DNA of 64,000 nucleotides, taken from the NCBI RefSeq assembly GCF_002797435.1, contig NZ_PGEN01000001.1, forward strand, positions 3,036,501 to 3,100,500. The letters are read 5' to 3'. The position numbers and the translations under genes are program-made. This stretch comes from Sphingomonas koreensis. GTDB taxonomy: Bacteria; Pseudomonadota; Alphaproteobacteria; Sphingomonadales; Sphingomonadaceae. This document shows, piece by piece, positions 1 to 8,115 of the stretch; the first letter of the stretch is position 1, and the number at the start of each line of letters is the position of its first letter. The notes beneath the pieces were generated by a model that saw only the letters and a program-made list of their open reading frames with translations, searched no databases and was not told the origin of the DNA.

Positions 1-684
1 ATCGACAAGAAGACCGGCGAGCGTATCGACGGGATGGTCGGAAACAATTTCTCCTCCTACGTCCGCGACTATGATTTCAGCGTTGTCCTGCCGGATTACA
101 TGAAGAATCACCCGAATTCGGGGGCGCCGCGGGATTTCGGGAACCTTCACGGCAACCTGTTTAAGCACTTTCTGAATTCGAGTGCCTATCGGGACAATTT
201 CAGCAAGCCGCCTGTTATCTGCCTGAGCGTGTCGAGCAGCAAGACCTATCATCGGACCACGAACGAGCACCCTGTTCTGGGTGTCGAATATCGCAATGAC
301 GAATTCTCCGCGACCGATGAGTATTTCGCCAAGATGGGCATGAAGGTGCGCTATTTCATGCCGCCGAACAGCGTTGCGCCTTATGCCTTCTACCATATCG
401 GCGACCTGCTCGGCGACTATACCAGCCTTGAGCTCGTCAGCACCATCAGCGTGATGGAAACCTTCCAGAAGATCTACCGTCCGGAGATCTACAACGCCAA
501 TTCCGCGGCGGCGGAACATTATCAGCCGAGCCTGAAGTACCAGGACTATTCGCTGACCCGGATCGTCTACGACCGCGAAGAACGCAGCCGGCTCGCCGTC
601 GAGCAGGGCAAGTTCGCCGAGGAGCGCTTCATCAAGCCCTATCAGGCCGTGCTCGAGCAATGGTCGGCCAGCTTCGCCGCCTGA
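1..684 (+). CDS. mesX: MesX (DUF1852), partner of folate-independent methionine synthase; 5' end outside the window
   Basis: Open from the first base in frame 1; the visible part is about 227 C-terminal residues of a family usually somewhat over 300 long, so the true start lies upstream. The protein has no membrane segment and is rich in aromatic residues. I recognise it as DUF1852. That family is genetically required, together with oxygen, for methionine synthesis by MesD and is thought to be an oxygenase; its reaction is not established. The next gene is mesD, 30 bases downstream on the same strand, and that pairing is the main support for the call. The first ATG in the window (position 34) is internal and should not be taken as the start. 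Confidence 0.85.
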   Translation: MDKKTGERIDGMVGNNFSSYVRDYDFSVVLPDYMKNHPNSGAPRDFGNLHGNLFKHFLNSSAYRDNFSKPPVICLSVSSSKTYHRTTNEHPVLGVEYRNDEFSATDEYFAKMGMKVRYFMPPNSVAPYAFYHIGDLLGDYTSLELVSTISVMETFQKIYRPEIYNANSAAAEHYQPSLKYQDYSLTRIVYDREERSRLAVEQGKFAEERFIKPYQAVLEQWSASFAA

Positions 685-714
685 TCCGTCAAAATCACTA
701 AGGTCATTCAATCC

Positions 715-1743
715 ATGAATATAGTGTTGCCCACATCGACTGCCGGCAGCTTGCCCAAGCCCGCCTGGCTCGCGCAGCCCGAGACGCTCTGGTCGCCGTG
801 GAAACTGGAAGGCGAAGAACTGGTCGCCGGCAAGCAGGATGCCTTGCGTCTGGCCGTGGAGGACCAGCGGCAGGCAGGCATTTCGATCGTCGGCGACGGC
901 GAGCAGACGCGCCAGCATTTCGTCACGACGTTTATCGAGCATCTCAGCGGCGTCGATTTCGAGAAGCGCGAGACGGTCAGGATCCGTAATCGCTATGATG
1001 CGAGCGTGCCGACGGTGGTCGGCGCCGTTTCCCGTCCCAATCCGGTCTTCGTCGACGACGCGAAGTTTCTGCGCGCGCAGACCGATCAATCGATCAAATG
1101 GACGTTGCCGGGTCCGATGACGATGATCGATACGCTGTACGACGCGCACTATCGGAGCCGCGAGAAGCTGGCGTGGGAATTCGCCAGAATTCTCAACCAG
1201 GAAGCCAGAGAGCTCGAAGCTGCGGGGGTCGATATCATCCAGTTCGACGAGCCGGCGTTCAACGTGTTCTTCGACGAGGCGAACGACTGGGGAATCGCCA
1301 CGCTGGAGAAGGCGGCCGAAGGGCTGACGTGCGAGACCGCCGTCCACATCTGCTACGGCTATGGCATCAAGGCCAATACCGACTGGAAGAAGACCTTGGG
1401 ATCGGAATGGCGGCAGTACGAGCAAACCTTCCCCAATCTGCAGAAGTCGAAGATCGATATCGTCTCGCTGGAATGCCATCATTCCCATGTGCCGATGGAC
1501 CTGATCGAGCTCATCCGGGGGAAGAAGGTGATGGTGGGCGCGATCGACGTGGCCTCCGACACCGTCGAGACGCCCGAGGAGGTCGCCGATACGCTGCGCA
1601 GGGCGCTTGCGTTCGTGGATGCCGACAAGCTCTACCCCTCGACCAATTGCGGGATGGCGCCGCTGTCGCGCAGCGTGGCGAGGGGCAAGTTGAACGCCCT
1701 GGGTGCGGGTGCGGCAATCGTTCGGCGAGAGCTTTCGGCCTGA
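715..1743 (+). CDS. mesD: MesD-type core methionine synthase (MetE C-terminal-domain family, folate-independent)
   Basis: A 342-residue protein corresponding only to the catalytic C-terminal half of MetE. The MetE zinc ligands are visible as His211 and Cys213 (VHICYG), Glu253 (LECHHSH) and Cys312 (TNCGMAP). The N-terminal folate-interacting half is absent. Proteins of this size next to DUF1852 form the MesD group, which makes methionine from homocysteine without methyl-tetrahydrofolate and needs MesX and oxygen; the methyl donor is unknown. The ATG follows a weak AAGGT about ten bases upstream. It is probably co-transcribed with mesX and the two genes downstream. The alternative would be a generic MetE-like paralogue, but the neighbours argue for MesD. 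Confidence 0.85.
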   Translation: MNIVLPTSTAGSLPKPAWLAQPETLWSPWKLEGEELVAGKQDALRLAVEDQRQAGISIVGDGEQTRQHFVTTFIEHLSGVDFEKRETVRIRNRYDASVPTVVGAVSRPNPVFVDDAKFLRAQTDQSIKWTLPGPMTMIDTLYDAHYRSREKLAWEFARILNQEARELEAAGVDIIQFDEPAFNVFFDEANDWGIATLEKAAEGLTCETAVHICYGYGIKANTDWKKTLGSEWRQYEQTFPNLQKSKIDIVSLECHHSHVPMDLIELIRGKKVMVGAIDVASDTVETPEEVADTLRRALAFVDADKLYPSTNCGMAPLSRSVARGKLNALGAGAAIVRRELSA

Positions 1744-1779
1744 CCGGTCCGGTCGCATGCCCAACTTGTGGAGCCATTG

Positions 1780-2802
1780 ATGAATGCTCTTCTGCGCCGG
1801 CTGCGGCTGGACCCCTATATCGTAGCGATCATGGCCATGGTGGCGGTGGCCGCCATCGTTCCCGCGAAGGGGGCGGGCAAGGACGTGCTCGATCAGGTGG
1901 TGCATGCCGCCATCGCCATCCTGTTCTTCCTCTACGGTGCCAGGATTTCGCCTCAGGCGATCTGGGCCGGCATGACGCACTGGCGCCTGCAAGGCCTGGT
2001 GTTCGCCACGACCTTCCTTGTCTTCCCGCTGGTCGGTCTCGGGATCGTGGCGCTGGCAGGCGGCTATCTCGACAGCGGCCTTGCGATCGGCCTGATGTTC
2101 CTGTGCCTCCTGCCCTCGACGGTGCAGTCGTCGATCGCCTTCACCTCGATCGCGCGCGGCAATGTCCCGGCCGCGATCTGCAGTGCCTCGGTCTCGAACC
2201 TTGCCGGCGTGGTGATCACGCCCTTGCTCGCAACCATGCTCCTGAGCGCCCATTCCGGGGGCATGTCGCTCGGCGCGGTGCGGGACATCGCGCTGCAGAT
2301 CCTGCTTCCCTTCGTCGTCGGCCAGTTTGCTAGGCCATTCATCGGGAACTGGCTGAGCCGCCGGAAGACGCTGACGATGGTCTTTGACCGCGGATCGATC
2401 CTGCTGGTCGTCTATTCGGCGTTCAGCGCCGGCGTTGTCGCGGGAATCTGGAGCAAGGTGACCCCGCAGAGCCTGACGCTGGTCATCGTTCTGGATCTCG
2501 TGATCCTGGGCATCGTGCTGGTCTTCACGACCGCTGCCAGCCGCCTCCTGCGCTTTCCTGTCGAGGATGAGATCGCCATCGTGTTCTGCGGGTCGAAGAA
2601 AAGCATGGCGAGCGGTTTGCCGATGGCGAACATCATCTTTCCGGCGAGCACGGTTGGTCTGATCGTCCTCCCGCTCATGCTGTTCCACCAGATGCAGTTG
2701 ATGGTCTGCGCGGCGCTTGCCCGGCGGTATGGCCAGCGGCCGGAAGAGGCCGCGCCGCCGGTCGCGGTGGTGGCGCGACCCGAGAATTGCCGGGCCGGTT
2801 GA
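1780..2802 (+). CDS. bile acid:sodium symporter (BASS/SBF-like) family membrane transporter
   Basis: About 340 residues with nine to ten hydrophobic segments spread along the whole length, of the SBF-like type (PF13593) typified by YfeH and plant BASS proteins. These carry organic anions across the inner membrane with sodium. The ATG at 1780 is preceded by GGAG with seven-base spacing; a GTG at 1768 in the same frame lacks a good ribosome site. The position between mesD and a flavin reductase suggests it moves a substrate or product linked to the methionine reaction, for example a methyl donor or a keto acid, but that is only inferred from the context. Confidence 0.8.
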   Translation: MNALLRRLRLDPYIVAIMAMVAVAAIVPAKGAGKDVLDQVVHAAIAILFFLYGARISPQAIWAGMTHWRLQGLVFATTFLVFPLVGLGIVALAGGYLDSGLAIGLMFLCLLPSTVQSSIAFTSIARGNVPAAICSASVSNLAGVVITPLLATMLLSAHSGGMSLGAVRDIALQILLPFVVGQFARPFIGNWLSRRKTLTMVFDRGSILLVVYSAFSAGVVAGIWSKVTPQSLTLVIVLDLVILGIVLVFTTAASRLLRFPVEDEIAIVFCGSKKSMASGLPMANIIFPASTVGLIVLPLMLFHQMQLMVCAALARRYGQRPEEAAPPVAVVARPENCRAG

Positions 2803-2827
2803 ACGCGGTAGTCGAGGATTCAAGCAA

Positions 2828-3361
2828 ATGAACACTTTGAGCCCCATCAGCGACGATACCGAACTGCGCCGCCTCTTCGGCCGGTTCCCGACCGGCGTCA
2901 CCGCTTTATGTGCCGTGGATCAGGGCAGGCCCCTGGGGATGACGGCGAGTGCCTTCGTGGCGATCTCGCTTAACCCTCCGCTGGTGTCGGTGTGCATCAA
3001 GCACGGCTCGGGAACCTGGCGGCAATTGCGCACCTGCGAGCGCGTCGGAATCTCATTCCTGGGCAATGGCCATGCCGCGACTGCGCGTCAGCTGGCCCAG
3101 AAGACCGGCGACCGCTTCCTGGGCCTGGACTATGAAGCGAGCGCTGCCGGCGCGCTTTTCCTTGCCAACGCGGCGGCCTGGCTGGAATGCGCGTTCGAGA
3201 AGGAAATCGCCGCCGGCGATCACGACATCGTCCTCTTCCGCCTCCACCGGGCAGCGGTCGCCGACGAAATCCAGCCGTTGGTCTTTCACTCCAGCGATTT
3301 TCATACCCTGGTGCCGATTGGTCAGCCGCCTCTTCAGATCGTGAGCGAGCAGCATTCTTGA
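2828..3361 (+). CDS. flavin reductase domain protein (FMN-binding, HpaC/split-barrel type)
   Basis: A 177-residue protein with the pattern of the flavin-reductase-like family: FGRFPTGVTALCA near the N-terminus, the conserved MTASAFVAISLNPPLVSV stretch around residues 38-56, and GDHDIVLFRL near residue 135. Such enzymes use NAD(P)H to make free reduced FMN or FAD for a partner monooxygenase. The partner here is plausibly MesX, three genes upstream, which is thought to be an oxygenase and may need reduced flavin. The ATG at 2828 is chosen over an upstream in-frame start that would run inside the transporter gene. No terminator with a T-run is seen before the convergent kinase gene. Confidence 0.85.
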   Translation: MNTLSPISDDTELRRLFGRFPTGVTALCAVDQGRPLGMTASAFVAISLNPPLVSVCIKHGSGTWRQLRTCERVGISFLGNGHAATARQLAQKTGDRFLGLDYEASAAGALFLANAAAWLECAFEKEIAAGDHDIVLFRLHRAAVADEIQPLVFHSSDFHTLVPIGQPPLQIVSEQHS

Positions 3362-3470
3362 GACGTTCGGCGAGCTCGGACGGGCTTGAACATCGCCTCG
3401 GCATCGCTGCTTCGTGCATCTGCAATCCCGAAACCACTGTCTGGGAAGATGCCTGCCAATCGCCGCATAT

Positions 3471-6188
3471 TCATTGATCGAGCTGGCCTCTCAGCCGGAC
3501 AATCCGATCCCTGGTGAACGGATCGTCCGTCTTCTCGAGTTGCACTTGCGCCGTGGCGAGCAAGCTGCTTGCCCGGGCGCGGTCGCCACGCGCCAGCGCA
3601 ACCTCGGCCAGCCCCAGATCGACTCCCGCAGCATATCCCGGCTGCCCGGTCAGCTCGACCAGCTTCTGCCGGTTCACATCCTCGAGCAGCCGGCCAGCCT
3701 CGGCGTAACGCAGATTGGCGAGCAGGCACTCGGCCGTGAAATAGCGGATCACATGGGTCAGCGGATAGTCCGGGCCGAAGGCCTGACGGACGCGTTCCAG
3801 CGCATCTGCCGCCACGGTCGCCGCGCGGGCGCGTTGCGCGGTCCGGCACAGTGCGGACGCATAGTCTGCCTGTCCGACAAGCGCCTGATGGGATTGGGGG
3901 CCGGTCTGGGCGGAGGCGCCTCGCCACACCTGTTCGGCTTCGCGGGCGGCTGCGTCGTAGCGACCAAGGGCGGCATAGCTTTCGAAGCGCGTGGAGCGCA
4001 GCCCAAGCGTAAACCGATGGGCGGGACCGAACCGCTTCTCCATTGCCAGGAGCAGCGGCGCGCTACCGCGCAGGGCGGCCTCATGTTCGCCCACCATCGA
4101 CAGGCTGTTCAGCCAATGCTGCCGGGTCACCAGCGTGTCGGGATGGTCGGCCCCCCGCAGCTTCTCGGATTGATCGATCAGCGTGCGTGCGATCGGCTCG
4201 GCTTCCTTCGCGCGACCGAGCCGCATGAGGGTGAGGACCAGCGAGGATTTGACCTTGAGCAACTGGGTCGCGGGGATCTCCGCTTCTGCCTCGCCGATCG
4301 CAATCGCTCTGCGAAAAGCACGCTCGGCCAGGGCGATGTCCGCCATATAGCCATAGGCGCCCTCGGCCTGCGCCAGCGCGAAGCCGGTCCGTGCCGTGTT
4401 GCCGCGCGCTCCCAGGCTGGCGCGCTCGCGTTCGAGCAGGCGGCCCGCTTCTTCGAGCCGTGCAGGCTGGCCCGATGTGGCCTCCATGTGCACCCTGCCC
4501 AGGCGCGCGATGACGGCATCGTCGCTCGTGGCCTCCCCGGCCTCGCGGAACAGCCGGTCGGCAATCTCATATTCAGCACGTGCGGTGTCGGGATCGCCGC
4601 GTTGATGAAAGGCGCGCGCCACTGCAAGGTGCAGACGAGCGGCTACCGCAGGTGACGCGGAGAAGCGCTGGTCGATGTTGCGGCTCGCGCGCTTGACAGC
4701 GTCGATCACCGTCTCGTCGGCGCCCGATTTCGCCGGATCGGGGCTTGCCAGCACATCCTCCGCGATGAAGCTGTATCCGGTATCGGCCAGTTCCCGTGCG
4801 GCGATGGCGCGATCGCGCTGCGACCAGGCATAGACTGCGAGCGCCGAGGTAGCGGCAAACCCGGCCACCAGGCTGGCCGCGGCAGCGCGGACCCAGGGCT
4901 GGCGGACGCGCCGGCGTTCCGCCTCCCGCTTCTGTTCGGCAACGAATGCAGCCCGCTCGGCTTCTTCGGCAGCCGCCTGCCTTCGCACGTCGAGCCTCTC
5001 GATCCGCTCGGCGAGCTCGGCCGCGCTCGCGAGCCTGCGTTCGGGTGTTCCTTCGGCGGCAAGCCCGATGTCTCCACGCAGCAGCGGATCCTCGACCTGA
5101 GCCTCCCACCCCGGTGCCAGCGACCCCGAAAAATCACCGATCGTGAGTTGGTAGAGGATCAGGCCCAGAGCATAGACGTCGCTCTTCACCGTCGGGATGG
5201 CGTCGCCCACCAGTTCGGGCGCGCGATAGGCGAGCGTTCCCGATCGCGGCTCGTCCTTGCCAAGGTCGGCGTCCAATGAGCCGGGATCGGTGATCCGGAA
5301 GCTCGTCAGCACGGCGTCGTCGAGCAGGCGTCCGCTGCCGAAATCTGCGAGCTTTATGACCGGCCCCTGCTCACCTTCGCTGACCAGGATATTGGCGGGT
5401 TTCAGATCCTTGTGCAGGACGCCCAGACCGTGAATGTCGGCGACGGCGCGGCAAATACGCTCGGCGACGTGGAGCCGTTCTTCAAGCGCGATCGCCGGGA
5501 GTCCGCCTGCCTCGCTCGCCCAGGCGAGCAGGTCGCGCCCGCCATAGGCATATTCGAGGAAATAGGGCGAAGCGTCGAAATTCCATTCCAGCAGGGCCGG
5601 TAGCGGCGCGGCTTTGCCGAGCCCGGCAAACAGGATGCGCGCCAAGGCGGCCTCGCGCTTGAGCGCGCGCAGCCGGTCCGGCGCATCAGCGAATTTGAAC
5701 ACGCGCTGCTCGCCGGTCTTGGCATGACGGGCCAACCAGACGTCGAGCGAACCGGTGTCGCCGAGGACGCGTTCGAGCTTCCACTGGCTCCGCCCGGGCA
5801 CCGTATCGCCTGGGGCGAAGGTGAACCGGGGGGCAAGAGGTGAATCGATGCCCTCGATCCTGACCTCGCAGGTCAGGCGATAGCCGATCCGCGGCACCGT
5901 CTCGATGACATTGTCCTGCCGCGCGCCCAGCGCCTTGCGCAGCTTCGAGATCGCGGTCGGCAGCGAGCCTTCGACCACCGTCACGCCAGGCCAGACGGCG
6001 TCGAGTATCTCCTCCTTGGTGACGACCTCGCCCGCGCGCAGCAGCAACTCGTGCAACACTTCGAGGGGCTTGCCTTCGAGCGCCACGGCCGCGCCGCCGA
6101 TCCGCAGCGCCCAGCTCGCTTCGTCGAACTCGGCGCCCGCGAACCGCCAGAGACGCCTGCGCCGTCGCGTCGAGCTGCCTGCGTGCAT
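3471..6188 (-). CDS. winged-helix / Ser-Thr protein kinase / transmembrane / TPR fusion protein
   Basis: A 905-residue protein. Residues about 13-107 are an OmpR/CadC-type winged helix (VWPGVTVVEGSLPTAISKLR). Residues about 135-395 are a Hanks-type kinase with Lys165, Glu179, HKDLKPAN (catalytic Asp261), DFG at 282-284 and RAPEL near 322. A charged, coiled-coil-like stretch (about 400-430) leads into one membrane segment (about 432-455), and the remainder is a helical TPR-like region that would be periplasmic. DNA binding and kinase activity would therefore sit on the cytoplasmic face of a membrane-anchored protein, as in CadC-like regulators. The start has a GGGGGA ribosome site. It is divergent from the four-gene envelope cluster at 6289-9150, a plausible target. 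All key kinase residues are present, so it should be active. Confidence 0.85.
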   Translation of the reverse strand: MHAGSSTRRRRRLWRFAGAEFDEASWALRIGGAAVALEGKPLEVLHELLLRAGEVVTKEEILDAVWPGVTVVEGSLPTAISKLRKALGARQDNVIETVPRIGYRLTCEVRIEGIDSPLAPRFTFAPGDTVPGRSQWKLERVLGDTGSLDVWLARHAKTGEQRVFKFADAPDRLRALKREAALARILFAGLGKAAPLPALLEWNFDASPYFLEYAYGGRDLLAWASEAGGLPAIALEERLHVAERICRAVADIHGLGVLHKDLKPANILVSEGEQGPVIKLADFGSGRLLDDAVLTSFRITDPGSLDADLGKDEPRSGTLAYRAPELVGDAIPTVKSDVYALGLILYQLTIGDFSGSLAPGWEAQVEDPLLRGDIGLAAEGTPERRLASAAELAERIERLDVRRQAAAEEAERAAFVAEQKREAERRRVRQPWVRAAAASLVAGFAATSALAVYAWSQRDRAIAARELADTGYSFIAEDVLASPDPAKSGADETVIDAVKRASRNIDQRFSASPAVAARLHLAVARAFHQRGDPDTARAEYEIADRLFREAGEATSDDAVIARLGRVHMEATSGQPARLEEAGRLLERERASLGARGNTARTGFALAQAEGAYGYMADIALAERAFRRAIAIGEAEAEIPATQLLKVKSSLVLTLMRLGRAKEAEPIARTLIDQSEKLRGADHPDTLVTRQHWLNSLSMVGEHEAALRGSAPLLLAMEKRFGPAHRFTLGLRSTRFESYAALGRYDAAAREAEQVWRGASAQTGPQSHQALVGQADYASALCRTAQRARAATVAADALERVRQAFGPDYPLTHVIRYFTAECLLANLRYAEAGRLLEDVNRQKLVELTGQPGYAAGVDLGLAEVALARGDRARASSLLATAQVQLEKTDDPFTRDRIVRLRGQLDQ

Positions 6189-6288
6189 CGCTATTCCCCC
6201 TCCGTCACGACTTTAGAAATCCTTGAGAAGCGCATCAAGACTTGGGGCCGGCCGCCAAACTAACCACCGCTCATCGGGAAGGGCGGTC

Positions 6289-6930
6289 ATGGCGAACGAC
6301 GAGATCATCACGGATATCGGCCAGCTTTACACGTTCACGCGATCGGGCACGGTTGCCGGAAACCAGAATTGGTCGGAGACCTCATTCTCCTCGACAACGG
6401 TCACCAGCGGCGGCGGGGGCTATCTCCATCAAGGCAGCGGATATGTCACGGCGCCCAGCAGCCACACCACGACCAGCTCGCGCACCAGCGAGCAGCTTCG
6501 CCTGTTCGTGCGCAGCGACGACGAGCGCGAGTTCGAAGCCAGGTTCAGCGATCCCGGATTTGGAGTTCGCGACGGGCATCGCGTGACGATCGTCTATGCC
6601 GGCACCCAGGCGGCGAGGGCCGGCCATCCGATGGCGCTGGTCAATCACAGCACCGGCAGAAGCAAGGTATTCGCGCAGCGCGCCGAATGGCTGCTGAAGC
6701 GGCCGGGGCCTCAGACAGGCTGTCTGCTGTTCGGGGTGTCGATCGCCATCGCGGCATTCATCCCGATCGTCGGCTTCGTCCTCGCCCCCCTCATTTTCGG
6801 GACGTTCGGCATGCGGATGTGGAAGCGCAAGCGCCACAATGACCGGCTTGCCGCCGACATCGTCGCTGCCCTCGAAGCGCGTGTCCAAGATTCCATCGAA
6901 GCAGAAAGGAACCCAAACAATGCGACTTGA
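6289..6930 (+). CDS. hypothetical membrane protein with Ser/Thr/Gly-rich N-terminal region
   Basis: A 213-residue protein, family not recognised. Residues about 25-65 are very rich in Ser, Thr and Gly. Then comes a soluble region of about 85 residues with a beta-rich look, and residues about 150-180 hold two close hydrophobic segments followed by the basic stretch MWKRKRHN. The ATG at 6289 has GGGAAGGG a few bases upstream; an earlier in-frame ATG at 6223 has none. It is the first gene of a four-gene group that faces the kinase/TPR gene and overlaps the next gene by 11 bases. The Ser/Thr-rich stretch could be a kinase substrate, which is speculation. Confidence 0.65.
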   Translation: MANDEIITDIGQLYTFTRSGTVAGNQNWSETSFSSTTVTSGGGGYLHQGSGYVTAPSSHTTTSSRTSEQLRLFVRSDDEREFEARFSDPGFGVRDGHRVTIVYAGTQAARAGHPMALVNHSTGRSKVFAQRAEWLLKRPGPQTGCLLFGVSIAIAAFIPIVGFVLAPLIFGTFGMRMWKRKRHNDRLAADIVAALEARVQDSIEAERNPNNAT

Positions 6931-7306
6931 TCCCGCCCGCCCCCCGGTCCGCCTTGGCCTGTTCGCCTGCCTTCTGTTCCCGCTCGCCGGGTGCGGCCAG
7001 TCGGACTTTACAAAGCAGATGACGGCGATTTGCGCGGAAGAGGCCGATCCCGGAGCGGATTGCGGGTGCATCGTAGGCAAGCTCGACGCGGGACTTCCCG
7101 ATCGGCTGAAACCCGCATTCAGCGCGCTGCGCTGGCCCTTGAAACCCGCCCCGCAGGACCGGGAGCGCGTCTTCAACGACGCGATGCGCGCGGCGGGCGT
7201 CGATCCGGTGGACCGGCAGGCGGTGCAGTCGATCCAGTCCGAATTTCGCGATGCCTACAAGCCGCTACGCGAGCAGCTCCGTGCCGAATGCGGCGGCGAT
7301 CTCTAG
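6920..7306 (+). CDS. small predicted lipoprotein
   Basis: A 128-residue protein with a lipoprotein leader: basic N-terminus, hydrophobic core and the lipobox LAGC, giving Cys at about residue 24. The mature part has a CAEE..CGC cysteine pattern and no recognised domain. The start ATG lies inside the end of the previous gene (11-base overlap) behind GAAAGGA, a strong sign of a shared operon. It would be anchored in the outer or inner membrane facing the periplasm. Function unknown. Confidence 0.65.
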   Translation: MRLDPARPPVRLGLFACLLFPLAGCGQSDFTKQMTAICAEEADPGADCGCIVGKLDAGLPDRLKPAFSALRWPLKPAPQDRERVFNDAMRAAGVDPVDRQAVQSIQSEFRDAYKPLREQLRAECGGDL

Positions 7307-7328
7307 TCCCAAACGAGGAGACCCCGAC

Positions 7329-8102
7329 ATGAAGGGCAAGATACTGGGCTTTAGCGAGCGCGATGGCGGTGCCATCTCCGCCGAGGACGGCTCGCGCTAC
7401 AAGTTCACCGCGGCGGATTGGCGGGGGGAGAGACCGCCTACGCCGGGCCTGGCAGTCGATTTCGAGAGCAATGGCGCCGCCGCATCGGAGGTCTATCCGG
7501 TTTCCGGTGCTGCCATGGCCGCGCTCGGCAACCTCAGCGTCGATCTGACGAGCCTGTCCGCATCGCCGGGCGGCGCGCGCTTCGGCGCATTGTTCACGCA
7601 GTCGCTCGCACTACCCTTTGCGCTCTTGCTGTTGGCGGCCTGCCTGCTGACCGCCATCTCATCACCGGCGCAAAGCTATTCGCTGTTCGGGCTGGGGGAA
7701 GCTGCCGATACGATCCGCGTTCCGTCGGCGATGGCGGCACGGATGATGGGCGAGCGGGGCGGGTCTGGACTCGGGGCGCTGGAAGCGCTGCTCGTGCTGC
7801 GCTTTGCCGCGCCGCTTGCTGCGCTGTGGCTGATCTGGGCAGCCTGGCAAGGCAGGAAGGAACGATTGCCGATGCTGGTCGCTGGCGCTAGCGCGATCCT
7901 GGCGGGCATGTTGGTTTTCCTGTTCAGATCGGCAGTGCTGTCGGCGATACCCTCGTTCGCGCGCGCGCAGATGGGGTCCGTCATCAGCATTGGCCTCGGC
8001 ACCTGGTTGCTCCTGCTTGTCGGCGCGGCCTTGATCGCGGCGGGCCTCGGCATTCTTCGCAATCCGCTCGCCCAAGCGGCGGGCGACGCGACGCAATCGT
8101 GA
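7329..8102 (+). CDS. four-helix membrane protein with N-terminal cold-shock-like (OB-fold) domain
   Basis: A 257-residue protein. Residues 1-60 (MKGKILGFSERDGGAIS, then DGSRYKF and VDFE) resemble the short cold-shock-like domain found at the front of several bacterial membrane proteins. Four hydrophobic segments follow, at roughly residues 95-112, 148-167, 178-198 and 214-237. The start ATG has GAGGAG directly upstream and lies 22 bases after the lipoprotein gene. The N-terminal domain would be cytoplasmic. No enzymatic motif is seen; the role is unknown. Confidence 0.65.
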   Translation: MKGKILGFSERDGGAISAEDGSRYKFTAADWRGERPPTPGLAVDFESNGAAASEVYPVSGAAMAALGNLSVDLTSLSASPGGARFGALFTQSLALPFALLLLAACLLTAISSPAQSYSLFGLGEAADTIRVPSAMAARMMGERGGSGLGALEALLVLRFAAPLAALWLIWAAWQGRKERLPMLVAGASAILAGMLVFLFRSAVLSAIPSFARAQMGSVISIGLGTWLLLLVGAALIAAGLGILRNPLAQAAGDATQS

Positions 8103-8115
8103 CTGGGAGGGGACG

